NCBI GenBank assembly: GCA_010094045.1
Contig: ML986598.1
Coordinates: 310,001-374,000, forward strand
Origin: Lojkania enalia
Taxonomy: Eukaryota > Ascomycota > Dothideomycetes > Pleosporales
Length of the DNA: 64,000 nucleotides
Reading direction: 5' to 3'
Shown: in pieces, positions 1 to 9,762 of the stretch
How the letters are laid out: every line of letters starts with the position of its first letter
How positions within the stretch are numbered: position 1 is the first letter of the stretch
The notes under the pieces: generated by a model
Told to the model about the DNA's origin: nothing
Seen by the model: the letters and a program-made list of their open reading frames with translations, nothing else
Databases searched by the model: none
Translations under genes and position numbers: made by a program

Positions 1-262
1 CATTCATTAGTGCCTTCTTGGGTAGAATGCGAAGAGAACGGATTGTCTCTGGCGATGAGGTTTGGCTGATATATTTAACGAGGCCACAATCAAGGTTCAA
101 TTTCCAGGGCAGGCAAAGGTGCTCGGAGAGCACTGTGCTTGCTGAATTCCCGAGTGCGCGACATACTAGGAATAGGGCTTGGAGCGCCTTATGATCGGTT
201 GGGAGAAGGATTTGGCAGATGGTAATGAGAAGCTCATTTGGTAGGTCCGTAATGCGAGCCAT
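1..262 (-). CDS. F-box-like protein, N-terminal fragment (runs off left edge)
   Basis: An open frame starts at an ATG (260-262, minus) and stays open for 87 codons to the edge of the window. The first residues, MARITDLPNELLITICQILL, followed by a helical stretch with FLVCRAL around residues 35-41, match the LPxELL...I...L pattern of fungal F-box domains. Such proteins usually hand substrates to an SCF (Skp1-cullin) ubiquitin ligase, with the substrate-binding part C-terminal, which here lies outside the window. The family is expanded in filamentous fungi and individual targets are mostly unknown. The call rests on the N-terminal motif only. Confidence 0.65.
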   Translation of the reverse strand, partial: MARITDLPNELLITICQILLPTDHKALQALFLVCRALGNSASTVLSEHLCLPWKLNLDCGLVKYISQTSSPETIRSLRILPKKALMN

Positions 263-1912
263 AATAGTAACTATCGAGACAATTCACCTTTGGATCTATG
301 AGAGATGGTTGCCTGCTAATAAAACGCAGCTGAGAGCATCTACCCAAAAACATGCTAGCGTCTTGGCGCCGGTCGGCGTCACCTGATTCTCAAAGCGATC
401 TCTGCCTGGGTGTACTCTGAGCAAACAATCTAGGAAATTCCTGGTTCTTGATTCTCCTATTGATGCTTATCACGTTCCTATATCCTTACTGAAGGATAAC
501 ATCCATTGAACAAAGACCATACAAGATCCATGTTCTACAAAGAATGAACCATAGTTTCCTGTTATATGCCGTCAAACATTCACTATAGTGAGGTTGTAAC
601 CTTTTTGATTGCTACTTACAATCTAAAACTCTTCTTAAAAGATACCTATAATACGTTTCAATCAGCCATCGGATGCTGAGTGTCTCTCGTCAATATTATG
701 TTTCTCTAAAATTTTGGCTACAGCACTTGAACTATAAAGTGATGCTAGTATTGTTGAGCCCGATACCAGCTATCATGATATATAGCGACTATTCTGGAAG
801 AGCAATTGGCCAATCTTTGCCCTTAATACCAGCAACACGAACAGCCAAAAGACTGAAGTAACAAACCACAGAGTAGCGGCGGGAAGCTGTATAAAGATTT
901 TCAGAACATATCTTTGGATGAGATGCAAAGAGTGTGAAGATAGAAGATCCCGATTAGCACGTCGAATGCCTTGCTAATTTTCCGTCTAAGCCAATCTAAG
1001 CATTCATGACGGGTTCTAGAATCAAATGATGCAGCATTGATGATTTAAGACGTCTTTTATCATTTACAATATTCACGAACAAAAGGTGTTATATAAACTA
1101 CATATTGGGTGAGATCAATATTGGTTCCAAGTGCAGTATGAACTAGTTTGTCAGATTTCAGTCTAGAATCATAAAGTTCAAATGTCCTCGTCACCCGATT
1201 CTCTTTAAAGGAATCGAGAAAATCTTCATGTAATAGCATAAGTGCTGCCAAGAATAGCATCTATTAGTCTTTTTTGAAGACCATGATTCATGACTTGTCA
1301 ATAATAAGCAATATAGCTTCGAGCGAGATGGTCATGACCTAGAATCTAGCTATAGAAGTCCTGTTAAATAGCAGAACATTGCAATTTCCAAGTACGATCT
1401 ATCCGCCTTACCAACTATACGGTGTAAGGTTATATAAGGCACAAATCCTATTGAGGGCTAGCCTCGACATCATGTGACATTAGGGCAGACAGTATAAATG
1501 GCCTTGATTCTCCATGGATATCAATCAACATAGTCGTCCTCCACATCTGCCCTGATAACTTGCATATGGTAATATAGCATAAATAAAAATTGTATGAATA
1601 TTGGAAATCTAGTTCACGCTATAAGTAATGAGCAATAAGCGCCCTATAGACTGCTTGACTCACTAACTTCGTCGCCAGGTCTGCTGCGGAATGGGAACTA
1701 TCTGGGTCGTCATTTTATGGCTCAAGCAGTGGGTCAAGTGACTTTAAAGTTGACATAGCGAGTAATATGGTGGAAGCGGTACATACGATTAGGTTTCGTA
1801 AAAATATGATATATACACGTAAATCATCAGGTCATGCATTTCCGGAACCGGAGGTAGAAATGTCCCAACCAAGGCGCACAAGTACAAACTCTTAAGAATC
1901 ACCCTGCATACA
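263..1912. other. Intergenic, no gene seen
   Basis: AT-rich sequence between the divergent-side start of the F-box gene and the 3' end of the GH13 gene. Only short open frames with no recognisable composition or motif are present. I see no tRNA-like fold, no repeat and no clear transposon relic. Confidence 0.5.
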
Positions 1913-3805
1913 TCATAGATACATAGCGAATCCGCACGGAGGAAGCGTTAGAAGTACAGCTTTCCCATTCAGTTCCTTGACTTGAACCTCATCAGGCAAA
2001 AACTTGTTATCTGACGGAGTCGGATAAATGCGCCTCAAAACTGCACCCCCAAAATGCAGGCCAGCATCAATTGTAACATAAGCCTGAGTGCTTTTCTCCG
2101 TGTCAGTGTTAATGGCACAAATGATCTCCTGATCGGCGAAAATCCTAGACCAAGCCACGATAGACCTCATTCGCCCTCCAATAATGTATGGTAAGCTAAA
2201 GTCTTTCCCATTGGCTGAGATCTCGCGCAAGTACTGACGGCCCCTCCGTAACGTAGCATACTCTTGTCTAATAGCGGTTATTTTGGCAATCTCTTGGAAA
2301 ACGGGATTCGACTCGTCCAAGCAATGTCGGTCTTTGGTTCGAAAAGGGCCGAAGTTACCACCGAACATTGCTTCTCGAATATATCGATCACTTGCTCCAC
2401 GTCCGTCAAATCGCTGTTCGGTTGCGTAGTAAATACATGGAATGCCGAGTGTTGTAAGGTTTAGACCCACTGCTGCAAGACACAGTTTATCGCCTTCAGA
2501 TTCTGAGCAAAACCTTGCTTTGTCATTTCCGCCACGCCAAACCTGGTCATGATCATCGATCATTGTGACGACTTTGTCTCGCATCCAGGCATTGGTGCCT
2601 TTCTTAAGAAATGTCGCATTGCGAAACAAGTCAAAGTATTCGGCAGGGGCCGCATAGCCTTTCGGCAACTTCCAAAGTTTCTCCTGCAAATTGCCTACGC
2701 CGAGAGCCGCATCCAAGCCAGTAAGCTCGACAGTCTCGAACGCTCGGCTACCTGTTACTTCACCAACAAGAAAGAAGTTATTCTTGCCGATACTTGAAGC
2801 AAATTCATGAATCGTAGTGCATAGGTATCGGGTTGGCCCGTCACCCATATGCTTGACCGTGTCAATACGATAGCCATCCAGATCAGCGTACGCAATCCAG
2901 TATTCATATGCTTGGCAGAGAGTCTGGAGCGCTCGCGTTGGAGCAAAATCATCAGGTGAATCATTGCCCAAATTAATGTCTTTCAGAGATAAAAAGTCGC
3001 CACGGATGAACTCAGGCCAGTGGTCCCAGTCAGAGATCGCCCCCTCGCACGTGAAGGAGTCCGGACTTTGCAATTCGGACGGCCAGATTGCACAGCTCTC
3101 GGGGTTTTTTGGCTGATTTCTTAGATCCAGAGGGCGAAAAGGCAAATTTGGCGCGCCGGTGGAATCACGAAAACCCTCGACTTCAAAACGTCGACCGTTC
3201 CATCGTTTTTCCCCATTTTTATAGGCGAAGACATCTCCACTATGATTGAGAATGATATCAAGAATTACATATATTCCTTGTTCATGGGCGCTCTTCACCA
3301 GATCGCGCAAGTCCTCACGAGATCCGAAGTGTGGATCGATATCGAGGAAGTTTTGAACTGCATATCCGTGGTATAGATGATCATCGTTCGGAACTTGCTT
3401 GAATATAGGACCTACCCAGACCGCCGTAATGCCGAGACGCTTGAGATAACCGAGCTTGCTCTTAATGCCTTTTAAAGTCCCTCCCTGGAAGACAACACCA
3501 TTTTCCTCCCAAACCCTGGCATCAAAGGATGATTTTATGGCGTTGCCGTTGTCTGCCGCAATGAAAGCTTTAATGCTACCTTTAACTTGAGCACCGGTGG
3601 CATCCAAAGTACCATCCTCGTTGGCATTAGAAAAACGGTCCGGTAAAAGAAAATAAAGCTGTTGATCCTCCCAAGCTGTAGGTGATGGATAATACGAATT
3701 CGACTTTGAGGAAGCTTGTTGAATTGTTTCCCATACAGTGGGATCGTTCACGCTGAGTAGACTTCCAGCCGATCTGCTAGAGGAGGAATTTTCTTGATGG
3801 AGCAT
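1913..3805 (-). CDS. GH13 alpha-amylase-family enzyme, bacterial-like, probably cytosolic
   Basis: A single-exon gene of 630 residues. The first ATG in frame is at 3803-3805, and no signal peptide follows it. The four GH13 signature regions appear in order: DIILNH (about residue 182), DGYRIDTVKH with the nucleophile Asp (about 308-318), FLVGEVTG with the general acid Glu (about 348) and MIDDHDQ with the third catalytic Asp (about 418). An N-terminal stretch (YFLLPDRFSNAN) and YHGYAVQNF with DPHFGS are typical of the TIM barrel start; a C-terminal beta domain follows. Expected to hydrolyse or transglycosylate alpha-1,4-glucans. The consensus around regions I and II recalls bacterial cyclomaltodextrinase-like enzymes more than secreted fungal amylases or AmyG-type GH13_5 proteins; this is impression, not a search result. 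It lies 6 kb downstream of the glucan synthase, on the same strand. Confidence 0.85.
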   Translation of the reverse strand: MLHQENSSSSRSAGSLLSVNDPTVWETIQQASSKSNSYYPSPTAWEDQQLYFLLPDRFSNANEDGTLDATGAQVKGSIKAFIAADNGNAIKSSFDARVWEENGVVFQGGTLKGIKSKLGYLKRLGITAVWVGPIFKQVPNDDHLYHGYAVQNFLDIDPHFGSREDLRDLVKSAHEQGIYVILDIILNHSGDVFAYKNGEKRWNGRRFEVEGFRDSTGAPNLPFRPLDLRNQPKNPESCAIWPSELQSPDSFTCEGAISDWDHWPEFIRGDFLSLKDINLGNDSPDDFAPTRALQTLCQAYEYWIAYADLDGYRIDTVKHMGDGPTRYLCTTIHEFASSIGKNNFFLVGEVTGSRAFETVELTGLDAALGVGNLQEKLWKLPKGYAAPAEYFDLFRNATFLKKGTNAWMRDKVVTMIDDHDQVWRGGNDKARFCSESEGDKLCLAAVGLNLTTLGIPCIYYATEQRFDGRGASDRYIREAMFGGNFGPFRTKDRHCLDESNPVFQEIAKITAIRQEYATLRRGRQYLREISANGKDFSLPYIIGGRMRSIVAWSRIFADQEIICAINTDTEKSTQAYVTIDAGLHFGGAVLRRIYPTPSDNKFLPDEVQVKELNGKAVLLTLPPCGFAMYL

Positions 3806-6177
3806 GTCGCAGGACAATATGAAGATGCAATCAGTTAAGACTCGGAGCGTCTAGGTGTCGTCGCTCTGTGCGCGGAGGCGAACAGGACAATTGGCGTCGC
3901 TATGGCCTTAAAGATATTCAGCTTTGACCGGCAATGGGAACGCTCGAGATAGGGCGTTCGCAAAGCAAAATTAATTTCTGAGACGGGGTATTGTGCTTTT
4001 TCAATCAACCGAGCGCCTGGGGAATACTGAGTCGGCAGATTTCTCGTTACGCTTTGCAGGCTTCAGCTCAGCCTTGCGACGCCACATTGGTCGCCATCAC
4101 CGAAAAGGCGGTAAACTTAGGGTGACGGCCAATAAATTATGGCTAGCTGAAATCCTCAAAAGTATGGGCATGTCACCTTCTCAATCGTCCCTGCCTCGAT
4201 GTTTTGGGTGTTTCCTCCCATGCACGTTAGTCGGCAAGGAGGGTTGGCTGACCACCATAAATACCCCACCTTAGTTGAAGTTACAACCTTCGTACAATCC
4301 TAGCTTAAAATAAGGTAAAATATGTTGCAGGGGAGGCGAGCCCGCTGATGGTAGGTGATGGATGATGGTGGGTCGAGCCATAGGGAAGTCGTGAGAGGGC
4401 GCTTGAGCCCTACAAAATGATCAGCGTAGTAGCTAGCTACGATCAGACAAGGAGACAATCATAACAACAACCCGGCTGAGGGAGACTATTCGAGTATTAG
4501 TCCTGTAGAGCAATAGCTTAGAGATCCTAAAGACAAGACTCCCTGGTTCGCTTGATAAACAATCACGTGACACTCACGTCTCACGTGGCCCGGTTCCTCA
4601 AAGGGCATGTCAAGAGTTAGAACTTTTATTGGTCTTTACAGCGATAAGCCTTGATGATAGAATGAAAATAATTGTGATGTTTGGCACTTTTCATAACCCT
4701 GTCTGGACCTGATTTTTAATACAGTTAGGGTTCTGAGGTGTTCAGCAGCCTATATAGGCTATCAATAGAGTTCTCGACACGAAATAGCTCTTTATACAGC
4801 CATATCCAACCTTTAATGTGATAATTGTCTCATAGTGTTCCGTTGAGGCCTTTCCTGGCTATACTAGACGAGTAAGACACCCTTATATGCGAGCTGTTTG
4901 GTCCATGGAACTTGATTATATTGTTATATTCTAGGAATCGCAGGTGCGTCGTGGTAGAAATTTTTCAAATCGCTATTTAGCACCAAAAAAAAGTTGCTAG
5001 AAGGAAATTCAGTGTTCCATAAACAATGGTGGTTACTCAACTCTAGCGTATAACTCTGGATGACTCCTACATATCACTTGATATGTTAATCAGTTATCTT
5101 TCTTTCGATGACCAGGCTGTTGGAATGAACAATATGTGCTTTGTACCAAATGCGACAGATAAATTTTTACACATCATACAATTGACCGCAGTGAGCTGTG
5201 AATAGAAGTGTAATCATTTGTCCTCATATTTGTTGTTTGACTCTGCACACCCACACCAGACAGGGCAGAGTACGAGGAACTCTAAAGGCCCTCTCCAATA
5301 TCCCGCAAGCTCTATCCACCGAAGCTATCTGGACTTTCTATGCCTCGTCTCAGCATCCCACAAAATGGCGACAACAAACAGACGGCAATATTGTGGTATA
5401 CGTTCTTTGTAGTTTTTCTTTGCATTTGCGGTTTTCTCTACCATAGAAGTCAGTCGTTGTAACTTAGCAGAGAGGTAGCAAGATTAGTGTTAAGGGACCT
5501 TCCAGTCTCTCAACCAAGCACAGATACCCTACCTTTGTACCGACTAGAGAGTGTACTGCCGCCGTCTTATCAGCCGCCAAGTCGGCTAGAGCCCGTATAC
5601 GCAGCAGAGGGAAGCGGCAGGGAACGACAGGTGTTGCATAGCGCCAATCTCTCTAGAATGGGCGTTTCGCGAGAAACTTTGTAATTAAGGAATTGTGTAA
5701 TGTTAACAGAAAGGAGTGAGTATATTGTAGCAAATTGATATTGGAGCGCGCGAAAAAGATTTTGTTGAAAGATGTTTTTATCCTAAAGGTACCCGTACAA
5801 ATAAGATACTTCTAACAGTACGCGCCAAATTGAATGATTTGAGCATGTTTTTCATTAGCCATTTATATGATATTCGGGAATGTATATGGCGAGCCAAAGT
5901 GGGGGCTGTTAAAGGTTAATTATAAGGACCGTAGTGTAACCTAATTTGTAAGAGGTCTGGTAAGAATTTCTAAGATAGTCAGCGACAATCAATAAGTGTA
6001 AACCTGTAGGTATCAAAGAAGCTCCTGCGTAGGAAGCTACACGGCATAGGGAGAGCACATGAGAGAATTGAAGCAAAGACAAGTGGAAAATCTTTTTTTT
6101 CACGTGGCTCTAGTAACCTCATGAAGAAGCGGCTTAGGATGCTATCTGAGTAGACTATACAAATTCATAGCTCTTGG
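3806..6177. other. Intergenic, no supported gene
   Basis: No frame with a recognisable domain was found. A 65-codon open frame near 5487-5684 is proline-rich (contains LPPSYQPPSRL) and reads somewhat protein-like, but it lacks homology that I recognise and has no clear gene model. The rest is AT-rich spacer. Confidence 0.4.
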
Positions 6178-6330
6178 TGTCGCGTATCAGGCAGCATCAA
6201 TTGCTGAGGCAAATATTGATGTATTGAAGGAGGGTAAGTGGCCTGCCTCGCTAGAGGCTGGCAATGGCGAGACTATATAGGCCTGAAAACAGACCAACTA
6301 TAATAGGATAGTAGAAACGCATGACACTTG
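6178..6330 (+). repeat. Dispersed repeat, copy 1 (inverted match at 42186-42328)
   Basis: About 150 bp read almost identically on the minus strand at 42186-42328. The shared block begins near TGTCGCGTATCAGG, runs through AATATTGATGTATTGAAGG and ends near AATAGGATAGTAGAA. Differences are few and include C/T and G/A transitions (for example agggTaag against agggCaag). In one frame the core reads as peptide ending KEGKWPASLEAGNGETI-stop (in copy 2 KEGKWPAWLGAGSGETI-stop), so the block may be the 3' end of a once-coding mobile or multigene sequence. Similarity stops sharply on both sides. Confidence 0.8.
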
Positions 6331-6649
6331 GGTATCCTAAGAATACGTAGGGCGTGACTAGAGTATTGCATTGCATGCCTCACCTGGGACTACTACCTAA
6401 ATTTATCAGGTGGCCTAGTCGTGATTGGTTGGGAACGCGTAATTCTCTCACGCGTTCGGTATAGTATCTTCCCTACATGTCGCGAAAAGGTAGCAGTACG
6501 GACCTTCTACCATAGCCGCAATAGATCAAGGAGTTATTGCACAACTCTTTATATGAAGAACCGTTGAAGCCATTTCCTAGCATTAGGGCCCTCATTCAAC
6601 CGCAATATCTTCCCTTAATATTGCGCTTATCCCTTTATACCTAAGTTCC

Positions 6650-8252
6650 ACCCTCGCTTGCGATCCTGCAAATATCGCAACAGTGAATCTACAAATCTTA
6701 GAAGATATTCGATCAATCTAGACTGCCATTGTCCCAATTACTCCAATGGTCTCACACGTCATCGAAATGGTATCGCATTCACCGATGGCGATATAAATTT
6801 AGCACCAGAAGAAGAGATACTCGGCCAAAACGGATACCCAAATAAGCGTGCGTGGCCTCTCATCCTCACGACAAGTCCCTTCTTTGAATGTAACTATATT
6901 GTAGCACCTATATGTTTATTCTTAGCCGTGGTGACAATGTTCGCGGGACTTTTCACCCAGGTGGTTGTGATCCGGAAATTCTGTATAGAAAACTGTGAGC
7001 TCTACTTCAGTTTCTAGTGAGTTGCACTAACGATTCTAGATGGTATAATACTCATAGGAGTACGTACTATTCGATTGAACTCTCCGGAATGAGCTGATGC
7101 ATTCGGGCTGATTTCGCTGCTTTTGTTGGCGTCCTCGCCGCATCCTCAGCGGGCATAGGAGCGCATTAGTGGAATGTTTCGCAAGGAACCCTCAAACGCG
7201 CTCTTTTATTCTCTAATATACTTAGTATCTTATATGCTCCCATAATGTTTTCAGTAAAATCCGTAGTGCTACTACAAGTCGGTTGCCTTCTCTTTAGTGC
7301 TCGAGAAGATTTTACCTATTGGAGTGTCCGTATACTGATCACCTTTAGCGTAGTGAGTTATACTGCGATTATGTTTCTGAACCTTTTTGCTTATGAACCG
7401 AGAGCAAAAATATCCAACCCCTCAGCTCTGGGGCGATGTGTCTCTCCACACAATGCGATCCTTGCGACAAGGGCTGGTAACCTAGCATGGGATCTTATCA
7501 GTCTCTTCCTCCCGTTTTTTTTTTTTTGGCGAGCCTAGCTCTTTACCTTCCCTTAAAGCACAATTTGGAGTCGCTATTATGTTCATAGTGGGATCATCGG
7601 CGTGTATCGCTAGCACTACTGGTTTATATCATGCTGTATGCCTGAAAACGACTCTGGACTTCATTAGAGCTGTCTAGCTGATCTATATGCGGGAGTAAGT
7701 AAAGGTACTTCTGATATGGCTATCTGTAGTTACATTTAGTAGCCTCATGGAGATTACCTGTATAGTGCTATTTGCCTGTTCCCCTCTCCTCCCACGATTT
7801 CTGCAATATCCGCGTGAAAGGACAGAGAAGCAAACGTCATACGCTCCGCAACATCCCGGATGGATTTCAGATTAGTCTCTGAGGGATAGAAATCATGTAA
7901 CCTCATCTACTACGCACATAATCAATGCCCCATATACCCCGACGTCGCTGCTTCACGAGGAACCAGTGCATGAGCCCAAGCCAACGTTTTCAACCGAACG
8001 CTCAACCTCGCACATATTATTTTATTCATTTACTTTGGAGAGAGGGGCGAAAGTCATGGACTCGGAATCAATCTTCCCTATCTCTCCAATGTTCGAATCT
8101 CTTCCGGGCACACCTCAACTAGAGCATGCAACGCAAGTGTCGGTGACGCCGATCCGCTTTGCAACCGTTAAGAAGAATGTGGATGTAAGGGTATCTAGCC
8201 ACACCAATCCAGAGAGTCCTATCCGTTTTGGGAAATCCGAGGCTGGCTGGTG
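6650..8252 (+). pseudogene. Decayed rhodopsin-domain (PTH11/SAT4-like) seven-helix membrane protein
   Basis: Pieces of a fungal integral membrane protein can be read in order. They are a hydrophobic helix near 6890-6990 (YIVAPICLFLAVVTMFAGLF); then 7245-7514 with REDFTYWSVRILITF, LNLFAYEPRAK, CVSPHNAILATRAGNLAWDL and SLFLP; then from 7558 a second frame with AQFGVAIMFIVGSSACIAST, VKVLLIWLSVVTF, SLMEITCIVLFACSP and a hydrophilic tail to the stop at 8252. The CxxxNA...D...P pattern is typical of the fungal rhodopsin domain found in PTH11-like receptors. In-frame stops lie at 7675 (TAG), 7696 (TAA) and 7873 (TAG). The frame changes across a run of 13 T at 7515-7527. Family assignment comes from pattern memory; exact exon structure is lost. 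Confidence 0.7.
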
Positions 8253-8254
8253 AT

Positions 8255-9762
8255 ATTCTTGTCACATGACAGGATCACGTCGGACCCTCCTAGACCCAAC
8301 GTTAAGAGTATTGGATTCCAGAATAGGTAATACCCCAAAGATTTTCTGTTCTAGGCCTGTACTTTCTGACCGGCCATGTACCATTGACCTGGCACTCGGG
8401 ACCGGCACTCCTGAACCGACTCTTATTAGTATCCAGGGTCGCGCGGATATCTAGCCTCTGCATTTCATATGTGCTCTTCTTGGCTCGGTGCTGCAACGCC
8501 ATGCAATGCAAGGCCGTTGTGGGCCGACAGATTGACCTAAATGCTCGCTTCGGCACGGTGCGGCACCCTCGTAGCACGTCAATATCAACGGCTTGGGTCG
8601 TTCTAGCCTCTTATCGTGCTACGAGCAATCTTCCCACTGCTCCCTCTGGACGGTTATCAAGCCGATTCAAAGCTTCGCTGAAACGAGATAATGCAGTCCA
8701 TGACAACGATCTATCTCGCTTCAGCAAGTTATTGCAGTCTGCACGCCGACGTATCTTGTTGGATTTAATGACTTGTCAAGGACCAATGCTCTTCTACATA
8801 GCAAAGTGTCACGAATTACTTCAGCATACCCTCAATTCATGCACTAGGATATTACATCTGCAAGCTGGTTAACCATCACCCCGCCCGCCATCGCCATCGC
8901 CGGATTGCTGATGAGCTTTTCCCCAGAAGGGAGTACAAGATAAGCGCTACACCTCGTGCACACTCTATTGGCCCCGGGTCGCTATCTGTACCCCTGATGA
9001 TCCTATGTTGAGGACATCCCTGGTTCCCAACAGACGCTCGCTTGTGTGGCAAGTCGGTGTGCGGGATCGATCCTGCAAGTTTAGTCATGGCGTCCGATTG
9101 CCAATGCATTGGGCTTGCACGTGGGGGAGCATTGCATTTCTCCTCCCAGCTTATCTTCAACTATCAGTCTCCGTCTCTGCCCAAACCGTAACTTGCCTTT
9201 CGGACATGAATTTTTTGGTGGGCTGATGGTCTGATCTTAAAAAAATTAAGGGTAAAGCGTAATGGATGATATATCGCCATAATTACTTAACACATATGGC
9301 ACTGGTATTTTATCTTCCCCCCCGATTCGGAGTTATGAGAATTTTCGACCTCAGCACCGGCGCTTGTTATCTAGTCACTCTTGGAGGACTTCGAACTGAG
9401 GTCTAGTGTTTGAATTGCATTTTCGCTCCTGTTCAATGATGAATCTTTACAGAGAATATTTTCCCTAGTCACCGCCGTATTCAAAGGACATATTTAATTT
9501 AAATTAGCTCAGAGTATCATAAAAGCTGAGCCCAATTCATGTACTTCAATAAATCATGAATCTCATCGTCTACGGACCTTAAATGGCATGTGTTAATTCT
9601 GTGATCTGGTATATCTCAATCCACAACACCAGAGAAGTTGGCTATAAACATGAAAAGCAGAAAAAGATCGTAGTGAAAGTACTAACAAGAAGAGGAAGAA
9701 CTACAATATAGACAATTTGAATATTTTGAATATACATGAGAATCCTAAGAGCAGGAATAAAA
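8255..9762. other. Intergenic, no supported gene
   Basis: Several medium open frames occur on both strands (for example plus 8384-8872), but they overlap each other and show no domain or coherent composition. A perfect 11-bp inverted repeat (8568-8578 and 8615-8625, 36-nt spacer) is present; its meaning is unknown. Confidence 0.4.

Noticed and set aside
5487..5684. Proline-rich 65-codon open frame as a small gene
   Set aside because: Protein-like composition but no ATG-context, splice or family support.
8568..8625. Perfect 11-bp inverted repeat as a terminator or operator
   Set aside because: A match of this size can occur by chance in 64 kb and no neighbouring gene uses it.
8384..8872. 162-codon plus-strand open frame as a gene
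   Set aside because: No domain, no coherent composition, overlaps other chance frames on the opposite strand.
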